This document shows positions 38,551 through 50,800 of a stretch of 64,000 nt of DNA, in pieces. A program made the position numbers and the translations under genes. How positions within the stretch are numbered: position 1 is the first letter of the stretch; each line of letters starts with the position of its first letter. This DNA comes from Capitella teleta (lineage: Eukaryota; Annelida; Polychaeta; Capitellidae): contig KB296213.1 in NCBI GenBank assembly GCA_000328365.1, positions 137,695-201,694 on the forward strand. Reading direction: 5' to 3'. Below the pieces are notes generated by a model. It worked only from the letters and a program-made list of their open reading frames with translations, did not search any database and was not told the DNA's origin.

Positions 38551-41500
38551 ATGGCCGAACCGCATGGCACATTGACTATCACTCTGAGTGACGGTGACAA
38601 TTCATTATTTGAAGGCTCGTATTTCCTTGAAACTGTGGTGAATCATCAGAGGTTATGGCTTAAAATTCTCTGTGAAACTAAATCCACCTGAATTGATAAC
38701 TTGCTTTTTTTGATCCACTCCTTTGCCTTACAGTGGACTTCTACCAGAGCCTGAAGAGTGCAGCCGTACCCTGGGCGGACAAAGTGAAATTGGTGCGTTA
38801 TGGTTGGAAACACGACACCGTTGTGCTTGTTGACAAGCATCAGTTCCTCCTGGATTGGATTGCAAACAAAGTCCTAAACTCAAGAAAGAAATTCAAGTAT
38901 GTATTTCACTCGGCAAACTTCATTGTTTGATATCACTGACATGATTTCAGATTGAGTGACGCAGATGCGAGCGTTGTTTGGTGCTGTTTCAGCGACATCC
39001 TTTCATCGGCTGATTGCCAAATTCCTCGCGCCACACGTAGCCTGCAAATCCATCCACAAATCCTGCAGGTTAGATGACCCTAATTAACAATCAACGTCCA
39101 TTCACTCATCTTTCCCAGGCCATTGTGACAGAATTGAATCGTGTTCTCAGCAATGAGTCCCATGTTGACCTCTCAGTTGTTGCATTGTGCTCTCATAAAC
39201 TCTTGTCGACGCCCTTCTCCAAATCGATTCTCATATCTGACAGCAGAAATCTGGTTTGTTCTCTAGGTCAGTGACGTTCAGTTTGTTTCACACAGTTTCT
39301 TTTCAGGCCAATCTCCTCGCTGTCCTTCTCCAATTGCTCACCAGGGACGTCAATGAATCAGATAATTCATCCGAATTGTTCCCGTTTCTATCGCTGGTTG
39401 TCGATTGCTGTCAGCAGAGTCTGAAATGGCAACCGGATCAGGTCAACACAAAATGCCCCCGATGTCCAAAATATATCTATTTTTATGTTTTTCTCTTCAC
39501 AGAATGTATATTTTGTTGAGGTAACTCTTCTGCCTGCTGTGAAATTCCTCTATGCTATGAGAAATTCTTCAAATGAGGAACAAAGAGAAAAAGTTCAATC
39601 TTTGCTGTGGAACTCTCTGTTTGATCGGTAAATCTTTCTTTTGACTCGGTTGGTGAAACAATCTTGATATAATCTACCGACAATCATTCTTTTTACAAAA
39701 ATGAACAGCATTTCTGCTTTGCAGGTTTTCATTGCCAAAATGGACAACAGCGCTGATTAAAATTGTGAACTGGGCTCAGGAATCGAAGAACACCCCAGGA
39801 AAAGCGATTAAACTCATTGAAGTTACATTTCAACGCATCAAAGAAGAATTCAAAGTAAGCATTTTTTTCTTCTTCTTTTTTCAGTTAATATTTAATTATT
39901 TTTAAAATTTCGTTCAGGTTGACAATGGATCTGCCATGGTGTATTTCCTCCCTTTGTTCTTCAAAAGTTACATCCAACTTTCGTGAGTCAGAATCATGAA
40001 TGGAAAGGTCATCTGATATTTTCTTTTTTTGTAACAGTAAAACGGATGAATCAAATGTATGGGATCGTCTGTTTGTGCATCTGGGATCGTTGGCGGGTTT
40101 TGCTTGTGATGAAGCTGACTACGAAATGTCACTTTCCATCCTGGCCGGTCTTCTTGAAGTGGCTGTCGACACCGGGATTTATGAAACCTGCAACTTGAAT
40201 GTGGATCAGATGAAAACATGGTTGCATATGGTCATTGAGTGGGTTCTGAAACTTGAAACAAGGTGAGATAGCGCTAAGTGTACTGCGCTCTGATTGGCTC
40301 ATTCATTGCTTAGGTCCAAGAATTGGTTTGCTGCTTTGAAGCTGCTTGTCAAGTTTGACCACACCCTCTTTGAGAGGCGGTCAAGCACTTTGTTACGGAC
40401 GGCGTGGTTATTGTGTGCTGAGGTGAGGTGCGTTTGGGGATGTTTTTATCTTACAGTTTTTTTCTCTTAATCAGCCGGAAAGCTCTGAAGCACAGGGCGA
40501 ATTATTGGCGGAGATCTTCAGTCTGTACAACCAGCTACGTCTTGTGCCAGGATTGCTTCACAAACTCATACTAGCACTGACGCAATCCGCTGGAGAGATT
40601 TCTGACATTGCATGGCCGCAACAACTCCTGGTTGAGTTGGCTTCCATTGTGGGTCATCTGCCTCAGTCGTCTATCATTGAAATCTGGGAGGATCTGCTGA
40701 AAGGCCTCACAGCCACTGTGCAAGATGACACTAAAGGTGAGCACAGTGGAAGGTCATGTTTGGTTCATCTTCTGCCTCTAGATGCAGTGACGGCTGCTTT
40801 GTGCAAAGTTCTCTCTGTCGTTGTTGTGAACTGTCAGCTGATTGGCCCAAACATCACGAATCTAACGATGCAGTCAGCCGAGAAGTTGATGGAACAGACG
40901 TGGAGTGAAGTGCTGCTGAAACTGCTGCCTCGTATTAATATCAAGAAGAAGGTTTTTAAAGATAAAATTATTTGTTGAGTTCTCAATTGTTGTTTGCGTA
41001 GATCTCTGCCAATGTGTTATCATTGCGTTGCCTTGAGTTACTTCATGCGTACGGAGAACTGCACTCTCTGCTCTCAATTCAATCGTTAAAGTACACCCCC
41101 GCCCAGAGCTTCCCTCCAGAAGTCACAAGCGCTCTCGCATTCAATGACCTCTCCCTGCTGTTCAAATCGATCGACGGGTCATCGTGGAATGACATATTGA
41201 AGAAATGTCTTGGTGCTCATGACAAGCGTGTTGTGTACCTCCACGTGAGTCATTGCGTTCTAATGACGGCTCTTGTGACATGTGGTTTCAGCGCCAACTG
41301 CTCATTCAGAAGTTGCGTCTCCTCCTTGTGATGCCGTCCTCTGACGCGGTTGGACTGAGCGTCACGAATGTGGTTGATCAGCTGATGACTGCCCCGGACG
41401 CTGAATCAGAAGGAGGCTGGAGTGGCCAGGTTGACTCCATCACAGACGCCAACCACTGCGTTGCTTCATGGCACCAGCTGCTTCCTTGCCTTCCCATGAT

Positions 41501-44307
41501 CCTCTCTTCCTTATCTTCTGAGCAACTCAACACAGTTGCTGAGTTTCTGCTCAGCGCGTATCTTAGCACTCCCACTGAAGGGTACGTCACTCTCTGGCTT
41601 CAGAGTTTTGTTTTTATTTTTGGCGTGTCTTTCAGTGATACGCTCAACTTAAAATCGTTGAGTGAGGAGTTCCTTAGAGGAAGCGTGTCCCAAGAGATGC
41701 TCACGCTGCACTCTGCGTTGAACAAAGTGATCTGGAAGAAGATCGCCCGTGTACTGGATGGCGGTCGGAGCACTCCTGCCAAAAGGTACCGCCCTGTGTG
41801 CTATATTTCTGTCATATATTAACTGAGTTTATTCCCAGCAGCAAGAAAAGAAAACATGTTTCTGGTGTGAAGTCAATCGTTAGTGTATTGAACTCAGCTG
41901 CATCGGATGATGCGCTCAAAAGGTTTGCTCTTTGATCTCTTGATTCATAAATGATTGATCTGTTGCAGTGATGAAGAATGGGCTCTTGCGTTGAATGATG
42001 TCAATGAACAACTTCTACAGATTTCTGATCTCAAACAATCTGTCATCTCTGACGAAGGAGCCCAGATCATCTCGAGTATCCTGTCCGTGTTTCGTTTGCT
42101 TCCTTTGCGTTTCTGGTCAAAGCCTCTTGTACTGGATTGTGTGCTGGGGCTCTTGGCCTTGGCGCCGATCGCCACAGCGTCAAACGACCGGCATTTGCGC
42201 TCAGCAGTCCTGTCCCTGCTGACTGAGAACACGGCCAGTAACCCTGCCGCACGCCTCATTGCTCAACACGTCGATTGCGCCGCTTACTTGCAGCAGACTT
42301 TCCCCGATTTTGACGTCAGTTTTTGTTGCCAAAAGATGATTTCCTTATAATTCTTTTTTACTTCCATCAGAGTGATGTGAAATCTGTCGCTGAAAATGTT
42401 TTGCGTTTGAGTTTGCGACACAAAGTTGGTTTTGAGAGATTGGAAAAGCTGCTGCTCAAAGTGAGTTTGATGAATATTCTGTGATCTTATTTACTAAGTT
42501 TTCTTTTTCGTTTTGCAAGTTGAAGGAGGGTGATAGCGACACTAACAGTCGTCAGTGGTTGTTGCTTGTCACTCAGATTCTCGCAGAGGTAATCTTTCCA
42601 ATGTCAGCCGTTTTGTTGTGAATGTTTGTGTGTTTCATTTGTTTAGTCGCTCGCAGTGAATTCAGAGGACGCATGCAAAGAATTATATCAGTCAGTTCTT
42701 GATCACAAGTTATTCGTGAAACCTAAATCCACGGAGAAAGCTGCAACTTTAGCTGCATTCAGCTCTGTTCTGTGCCTTGGAGAAACGGAGCATTTGGACG
42801 CCATGTGCCAAATGTGCCTCAGTCTGTTGGAAGAGAAGTCGCAAAAGGTAACGATTGGCTTCGTGTGTTTCGCTGAAATCATTCTTGTTCAGCAGAGAGA
42901 AGCGATGGACTCGTGTGCGGCATTCTTGAAGACTCTGTCGTCATCTGAGGATGCTGTGAAGAAGGGCCTTCCGGAAGCATTCCTTCCTTCCGCATGGAAT
43001 CTTCTTCAGCTTCATATGACGCTTGCTCTGAGCCAAGACGAAGACTTCACTTTCTCTCGTTCACGCGGCGAGAGCTTCGTGAGGAAGGATGGAACTGCCA
43101 GCGATGTAACAACCATTGAACTGGGTCGACAGAGCATTCTCCTCATGGCCGATGAGCAGCTGAGAGCAGAGATTTGGCTCCATGCTGATGCTGTCTTTGT
43201 GAGTTTCATGAAGGGAGACCGCAGATATTTAAAGTGTTCTCTTTGGCCACAGACTTCAGAAGCAGCCGTGCACCATCCGCACAAAGTCATCCTGGCGTTG
43301 CGCACGTGCGCTCTGCTCTTGCAGGTTGACGCGTCCAAATCTCTGCTGCAGGATGTTCTGCTCAAATGCCAACACGTTGCACTGCGAACGCGAAGCATTG
43401 CGCTGATTAAGCAGCTGCTGCAGTTCCAGTCGCAGGTTCTCTCTTTCGGAATTGTGAGTCAAGTTACGAAATCGAACCGTGGGAAATGAGCGGTTTTTTT
43501 TTATCTGCAGAGGTATTTCAAAGGCAATGCAGCTGTAATGGTGCTCAAGACGTGCGCCCAGGTGCCCCTGGCTGACCCTTCGCTCCCTCTCCACGTCTAC
43601 CACGTCCTCTTCAAGGGCGTTCAGCAAATTCTGCTCCAACTCATCACGCAATTCAAGGACACGACGCTCACCAACCTACCTCCCTTCATCGACATCGCAT
43701 CTCATATCCTTTCCAAATCATAACGCATTTTTCATAACATCATAATGTACTCCATCCTAATCATAACGCACCGCATTGAATCATAACGCACTTCCTTGAC
43801 TCTCTGTACTGCTCCTAATGAGCTTAATCCGGCGCAGTTACCAAAGCAACACTGCTGCAAATAGGAAGAGCATCACCATCCTGCTCGATTGCAGCACTCT
43901 ACTCGAGAGGTAATTCCCCTCTTTATTTCTCTCCCGTTTCTAATACTTCGTGGTTACTCGAAGGTTATTTGGCCTGATTGCTAACTGCAAAGCGCGCATG
44001 TCTGATGTTGCGCTATTCCTGATCGCCAGATATGTTGATGAGGTTCAGACGAGCAGCCTCATCCCGGAAATGAAGGTACCTCAGTTAATCCATTTTGTTA
44101 ATTAATTGAATGAAGGCTGAATTGTTTCATATTTATTTTCTATTATTTCAGCGTTGCCTGGTCGTGTGCATGCACACTCTGCTGACATTGTGTGATGATT
44201 TCACCGTGGCTCACCTCAACGCCACTTTTCCTCCGTCAGTGGCTCACATCTTCCAGAAGTTGTATTCAGAATACGTTGAACATTACAAGTTCTCCGGCAA
44301 AATTTGA
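38551..44307 (+). CDS. URB2: URB2/Npa2-family ribosome biogenesis protein
   Basis: Twenty-six exons, 1404 aa; human URB2 is about 1520. The first is 38551-38587 and the last four are 43511-43703, 43810-43919 as first read but phase places its end at 43909, 43964-44075 and 44152-44307. Phase is consistent throughout. The N-terminus (PWADKVKLVRYGW, then QFLLDWIANKVL) matches the human WEDKLKLAHFAW/QVLLDWA region. The middle GWSGQVDSITDANHCVASWH matches human WDGQVGMVSGLTYPVAHWH. The C-terminus (VAHIFQKLYSEYVEHYK) matches RDIFKELYNDYLKYHK, the Urb2/Npa2 C-terminal domain. The family works in the nucleolus in early 60S pre-rRNA processing. The protein is Leu-rich and helical without catalytic motifs. 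The tiny first exon is the least certain: its donor GA|GTGACG splits the following ATG. Introns are about 45-145 nt. One intron is AT-AC. Confidence 0.93.
43704..43809 (+). other. U12-type AT-AC intron in URB2
   Basis: The donor ATATCCTTT (43704-43712) matches the minor-spliceosome 5' consensus exactly. The branch site TTCCTTGAC (43792-43800) matches TTCCTTRAY. The acceptor AC (43808-43809) lies 10 nt past the branch A, the usual distance. Joining 43703 to 43810 keeps the frame: FIDIAS, then LLLMSLIRRSYQSN. No ordinary GT donor is available before an in-frame stop. The intron also holds three copies of ATCATAACGCA. Confidence 0.9.
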
Positions 44308-44839
44308 TCGCATGAATGTGATAAAAATCAATAAAATCTATAACTTTATGTCGTTAAGTTGCTGGTTTTAATTAAATTTTCCTCGGTACTCCTGATTAAG
44401 CATTAAGCGTATGTTTACATTACTTTGAATAATTTCCCTCTTTAAGGTTTTACTTCTCTCGGAAGCATGTAAATTTATGGATTAAATATCAAAACATGTT
44501 TTCTCTCAAAGAATTAACTCTTAACACCAAGTAAACCAGCTTTCTCTGTACTTCAATGAGCCTCAATGATAGCCGGTGTGAAGGGAAATCCCATGTAAAC
44601 ACGGGGGAAGCCCTTTTAGCCAGAACGAGGCCAGTGACCTTGGCCTTTTGACAGCCATCGGGGGAAGGGCCCAGCACAGCAGCAGCAGCATCAGCGCATT
44701 CTTGAGGCAGCCAGGTGCAGCGATCGGCTCTGATTGACGGCCCCTTCCTACCGTGGACTTATGTGGAGATCCACTAGCAGCTTGTAGCTGAGTTATTTTT
44801 AGCAGATTTCGGCGCCCGGTACGCGGGGATTGGTTGGCC
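44308..44839. other. URB2-C2CD2L intergenic spacer with presumed C2CD2L promoter
   Basis: About 530 bp. The left third is AT-rich 3' flank of URB2. From about 44560 the composition becomes GC-balanced up to the C2CD2L start, with no TATA box, suggesting a TATA-less promoter and 5' UTR. Confidence 0.5.
44330..44335 (+). terminator. URB2 polyadenylation signal
   Basis: AATAAA lies 23 nt after the URB2 stop codon, implying a very short 3' UTR. A T-rich stretch follows at about 44341-44380. Confidence 0.75.
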
Positions 44840-47800
44840 ATGGCTGACATCACGCTGAAGCTGATCTGGTACAGGTTGGGGGAGAGCTATAAGAACGTCG
44901 GGGTCAAGTACGATCGCTTCTTGGAGTGGTGCGAGGATTTCAGCTGGAGTCGCGTGGATATTCTGGATATGTTGTTCCTGGGCTGGTTGCTTTTGGCGTT
45001 TGTCGTGGTCGCCGCCATCAATCTGTACCTGCGATTCTTCGGACTTCCCAAGTATCGTAAGGGCAGGCTGACCACGACTGGACCAGTGTCACTGGTCACT
45101 GGGGCCGAGAAAGCCGATTGGCTGAATGCTGTGATCGCATGGATCCACGGTCATTACAGGAATACACCAGAGATCATCGACACCTGGCTGAGGGCGCTCA
45201 GCGAGGAGGCCAAGCACCATGCCGTAAGTTCATTCAATGTGATTATTTACATTAATATCTGTTGTGAATACAATGTTATTATATCGATTTACTTGTTTGC
45301 GTTAAACGGCTGATTACATGTATCAAGTCATCGCTGATGTTTACAAACATTGTTTACGTTGACTGACACAGTTTTGCCATTATTATGCATGACACAATAC
45401 TATACGTACTTTGATACTAATATTATGAATTCATGATTGAATTATATTGAACAGACACATTTATATAGTCACATTCAGTGAACGTTTTTAATTTAATTAT
45501 CTTAGACTCAATGACCAGAGGAACTTATTGAATTACTATATTTATTTCCATCTTTATTTAATCAAAAACATTCAATCAGACATTGGGAAATATCAATATC
45601 TGCATATTACATAATATAAGTATTGATACCTATCAATCCAGTGCCTTTCATTCATTCTGACACCCAATACCAGCGCTCAGATGCATCGACTTGGAATTTA
45701 AATTGCATTCGAAGCAGATCAATAAATCCTCCATTGCGAATGAACATCGGATGCACAGATGTGTTTGAAGGACGAAACATCACCTCTCGTACAAGATGTT
45801 GCTGGATTTCATGATGCATATAATGTACTTCATATTCGTATTATTCACAAGTAACTTCGTGGAAATTTTTGCACGCAACCAGTATAATAATATCATTAAT
45901 ATTTATATGACATCATGCTGGTGCTGGACTTAATCATGAATCACATTTCTTATTGTTGCATAAGAAATTTGCGTTATTAGTCTCCGATGCTTGTAGAGCT
46001 GTTGTACTTGAGGCTTGGTGCAAGAGTGTGAAGAAGGAAAAATATATGTTTGTGATTGTGCAGGATGTAGATATGCGAGATAAAAGATGATCTATCGGTG
46101 TTATCTACTTGACTTGGATACACAGATCATGCATGTTAGCGATCGACCTACATCGTCTTCATTTCCACATTCTCCCACTTGGGAACAAATTCTCAGGAAC
46201 GTTGAAGACTCGCTGTGTACATTGTACAAACCAAAAGACTTGAAATGTACACACACTAAGTGTACACAATGCATACACATGGTATTTTCCCCATCCAGCA
46301 TGATTAACCTCTGTATGTTTCGGATTTTTTCCTGTAAATCATTTTTCTGTTTTGCTGCCTAAAGATCAGCTGAGTCAGAAGAAGAAGAAGAAGAAGAAAT
46401 TGCAGCAATGTGTACACGCATTGTACATGTGCAATAGTGTGTACAGGCTGCACACTCGCTACTTCATCAGTCTTTGCATTTTGCTTGACCCTCAGATGAG
46501 TTCTGAGATTATTTGTAACTTTTTCTGACCCAATTACATTTATTATTACAAGTGCATGACCCAATTACATTATTTATTTATAGCTCTGTGATGCAAATCA
46601 TAATTAAGATCATCCAAATAATGAATTCGTCGGCAATTAAACTCACAGAACTTAATTACATGTATACACATGTATACAGGACTTCTTAATTTTGCACACA
46701 GCACGCTATTCGTGCGATGTGCCCCCGTGTAGTTCCGCTTATTTCCCGCCGTGTGAATTCGCCATTACGCGGATGCAGGAGGCGAGGGTGTGCATCACGA
46801 GGGCATATAGGGCGATAAAGAGCTCTCGGGATCCGCCGTCGATGAAAATGCTCTCCGCTTCGTCCGCAACAATCGACGGTTTATGCATCAAACACAAAAC
46901 AGATGCATCACTGGATCGATTTACTGATTTTATTTATTGTATTGCAAACGCGACCTGCTTAACGTAATTCGTGTTGTTTTTCTCCTCGTTGTGAAAGAAA
47001 ACAAAAATATGGCCAAAAAAAAAAAACATTGTATGATGATCAAGAATCCTAAGATGTTAGTTAATTAAAACGACGGGATTGCAGTGCGTGGAACTATTGA
47101 ACTATTGATGAATTGATCTCCGAACATCGTTATCTGCGTTGACATTATGCAAATGAGCTTTCGATCTTATCCCCCCCCCCTCGCATACGTCGCCCTCCGT
47201 CTCCTTCGCTGTAATATGAAACTCCCTTAACCCGATCAAACCCTGGAGACGGCGCTTGCGTTGCCATGGTGACTAATCATGCCGCATTCATACTCAAAAT
47301 CCCATCGAATCAACCTGAGTTTTATCTCACGCACGCATGCAACACCTTTGCATCATATTCTCCGCATTAGTAATAGTTCCCCCGTGAAAGCGTCTTCAGC
47401 CGATGCAAGTGCGTTCTTTGGCTCTCCATTATTCATGCGGACATTCCCTGTTTCCTGTTTCTGCCTTACGGCAAGCAGCCCTTATCATCTTTTATCGATT
47501 CGTCGTGTGAGGTGATTGAAACCCTTCATTATCAGCTGTGTTAATCAACGATCGGCATTGAGGGCATTGATCGGGATACCCTCCTGATCAATGATCACTT
47601 CTCCTGCTCCACGGCGTCCAACCTTGTGAAATGAGGTCAGGCATGAATGCATGCGCCCGAAACTCACCTCTGCTCATCAAACCTTATTATGTCTCCGTAT
47701 GAATTAAACATGCGACAACCAGTTGTACGGATGCTGCACTCGGACGTACATATGGTTGCAAACGTATCGAAGCTACAGCAGTGTGTTGCGCGTTGAAGTC

Positions 47801-50800
47801 AAAGACGAAGGAGGCGTGCTTAATGTGGCCAGGAGGCGTCGTGAGCGCATCTCGCCCGATGACTCCGAGCCAACGACTTCATCCTGCGCAATCAGCTCTG
47901 AGTTTCGACCTCCCATCGCTCGTATATCTCACCATTGCCTTTCTCCCGCGGCACATCGCGTTGTTTGCCCTGACAGGGAACGAAGACCGCGTCGCCCGTT
48001 TCTGCCCCTTACCCAAAGCGAGGCTTCCCCCCCCCCTCCGCTGACTTTTAACCGGGCATGATTCGCAAATATGAGATAGATCCAGCTCTTGTGTTGTGGG
48101 ATCACGCGGGCATCTCGGGGATCAGTTCATCGCCTTCAGAGGGGAAGAGGAGGGGGGGGGGGTCGTGAAATGGAGCAGGCGAACGTGATGATTACGCCCG
48201 TGATGACAGCAACCGATTGCTAGCGTTGCTGCAGCGTCGATTGCCATGGTGATAACATACATTATAGGGGCGCTTTTTTCTTCTCCTTTTGGCTGCGCAG
48301 GGGCGATTTCCTGATGTTTTTAGGGGGGGGGGGGTGAGCACAATGCCGACTGTGGTTTGCGTTCGCATCAGAGATTTGTCGGTAATCGAGAACAGATTGG
48401 AACTAACCCCCGTTGGCGTTTGTTGTCGATTAGCTACAGTGGCGCCTGCTTCAGCTACTACTGTGTGCGTATATCTCGTACTGCTGTCTTAGCCGTTTGC
48501 ATCGTAAATATTTATGATGTGTGTTATGATGCGTTCGACGCTAGTACCTCTATCCGTACTTGACATTATGGGGTTCGAATGGGGATTTACGGTGCTATAT
48601 GGCGTGCTCTGTATTCGCTTGATTTACAGATTTTTCCCCCGATTGTTGCAGGTCGGTGAATACCAAATGCGATTCGACCGAATACAGTCCGGATGCCCAC
48701 CCCCTCGCATCACCAAGGTCGCCACCGATGCCTCCAGTCCAGACAGCATGGTCAGTTCTAGAGTTTTATTATTTTTTAATTCACCAATTGAATCGTTCGT
48801 CTTTCTTCAGACGGTCAGAGCCGACGTGGAGTGTTCTGAATGCGTCCTCCAGGTGGCGCTCATCCAGCAGACGGCTACCAGCGTCAAGGTGTCCAATTGT
48901 GACGTCAGTCTGACAAAGCTCTCTGGCCAGGTGAGCAGCATCAAATCATTATTGCTTCCCATCTCATCTTACAACGCCACCTGAATGCCCCGAAGCACAA
49001 ATGATCTGTGTCGACATTCCATGTACATTAACCTCATTATCTCTATGAAACTGCTTTCATAATCCTCTCTTTGCCAATAAAATCGCTGCTTGCATCCTAT
49101 ATTAGCTGATAAATGCAGAGAATCAATGAAAAGCGGTTCCCTTTGGTCGCTAATGGAGTGTATTGGCCCCAATAACGCATTGCTTCCTTGTGATGCTTCT
49201 AGCCGCCTGGGCGTTTGGTGCCTCGTGGCCTTGGGAGGTTTACATTCCTCGACACCTCTCTTCTTGTCTTATGATGGACGAAAACCTCGCCCAATTTTGA
49301 CGGACGGGAAACACGAAAACCCCGTTACGCAGAATGGAAACCTGATCGGTGCGTTGTGAATATGTAGCCGACTGCTCTGCTTTTGCGACCAGCATATTGC
49401 AGCACGGTCTCTCAGTGCAATGCTGGCCATTTTGATAGCTCAGTTATGGGAATAATGTCTTCGATTGTAACCCAGGAATTGCTCGGATTTGTGATAGAAT
49501 ATCTGAGCCATCAATATTTCCCGTTTAATTTATACTTGGAAGCGAATCCATGTGTTGCGCATGCGTCCTTGTTCGCTCATTGAGTTAGACGGTGCAGGTG
49601 AAGAGTAAAAGACAAAAAAGCTCCTAAAAGGGTTTTCCATATTCGGCGCAAGAGGACATTATTGCGTACAACGCCCTTGTCTCCTGCGTTGCATCGTAGA
49701 ACACACTTCAGTAATGTCTGTTAATTCGCCCTCCAACAGATTCTATCTGCCAGATATTGGATCGTGGAGCACGTGTTTCCTTTTTGTTATATTGATTGTG
49801 TTGGTTTGCAGCTATAGTGTGTTTGTCATGGCTCAGACGCCAAAGAGAGATTGAGCAGCCTGTCATCACGAAGCGGTTCCATTTTTTTCCTTCCGTTTTC
49901 CTCCGTAATCAATGCGTGTTCACCTGCGGCCTTTTTCCGCGTGTTGGTAAAATGCTACTTTTGTTTTATCTATCAGCATCCTCAATCAACCCCCTGTTCA
50001 TCTCCTGTGTCACGTGTTTGTTTATGAGAAACTGTCCTTCTTATAGTCACTCAATGAAATCGAACTCCAGAGCGATTGGCTCCTCTGTTGTGCTGTGTAA
50101 CAAGGCCAGGCGCCGTGTGCTACTGTCTATGACAGTATGCATGGGATTTATCAATTACAGTGTGGGGGCGGGGTTGGGGCCTTTCTGCTAGAGCACCCAA
50201 CAGTGAAATCCAATCATGCTCAACTCCTAAGCTTGCGATTGTAATTCAAATGCCGCGTTTACGAAGCCGGCAATCAGCGCCTCGCAGCGCCCCCGTGCGG
50301 CCGCTCGGCGCTTATTGGCGCCAAATCAGCCGCATTGGCCAGCTTCTCACTGCCATACACACCCCCAGGGGTCAAAGGGCACCTGGCCCCTGCTAACAAA
50401 TTAGGTTATGCCACAATTTACTCTCCATGGTAACACATAATTATATACGCTACAAGCATAATTATTTGTAATAAGGGATATATTATATAAAACTGTTCCG
50501 TCTGCTGCATTCTCCGCCTGTGAATCTGAACTTTATCGCCGCAATCCATAAAAAGCGTCTGCCATTCTTGGCATGTTCAATATCCCTCGCTGGCTGACAC
50601 TGTCAACCGGAGCTCTCCTTCATTCCTTTTGTTGTCTGATGCAATCTTTCTTTTCGCAGTTGCGTCTTCATGGAACGTGTGTGAATGAAGAAATCCAACT
50701 GGCCGTCGGCTTCGTCGCTCCACCACAAATGACCGTCACTGCTAAACCAAGAAACTACGACGTTAGTTAATCCAATAATTGTTCTACGTCCGAGATGTTA

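Noticed and set aside
43717-43735. Premature stop at the end of the URB2 exon near 43.72 kb
   Set aside because: The stop lies beyond the U12-type donor at 43704, so it is intronic.
47723-48061. 112-aa frame in C2CD2L intron 1
   Set aside because: No family similarity, no splice partners in phase, and a competing overlapping frame; more likely a GC-rich regulatory island.
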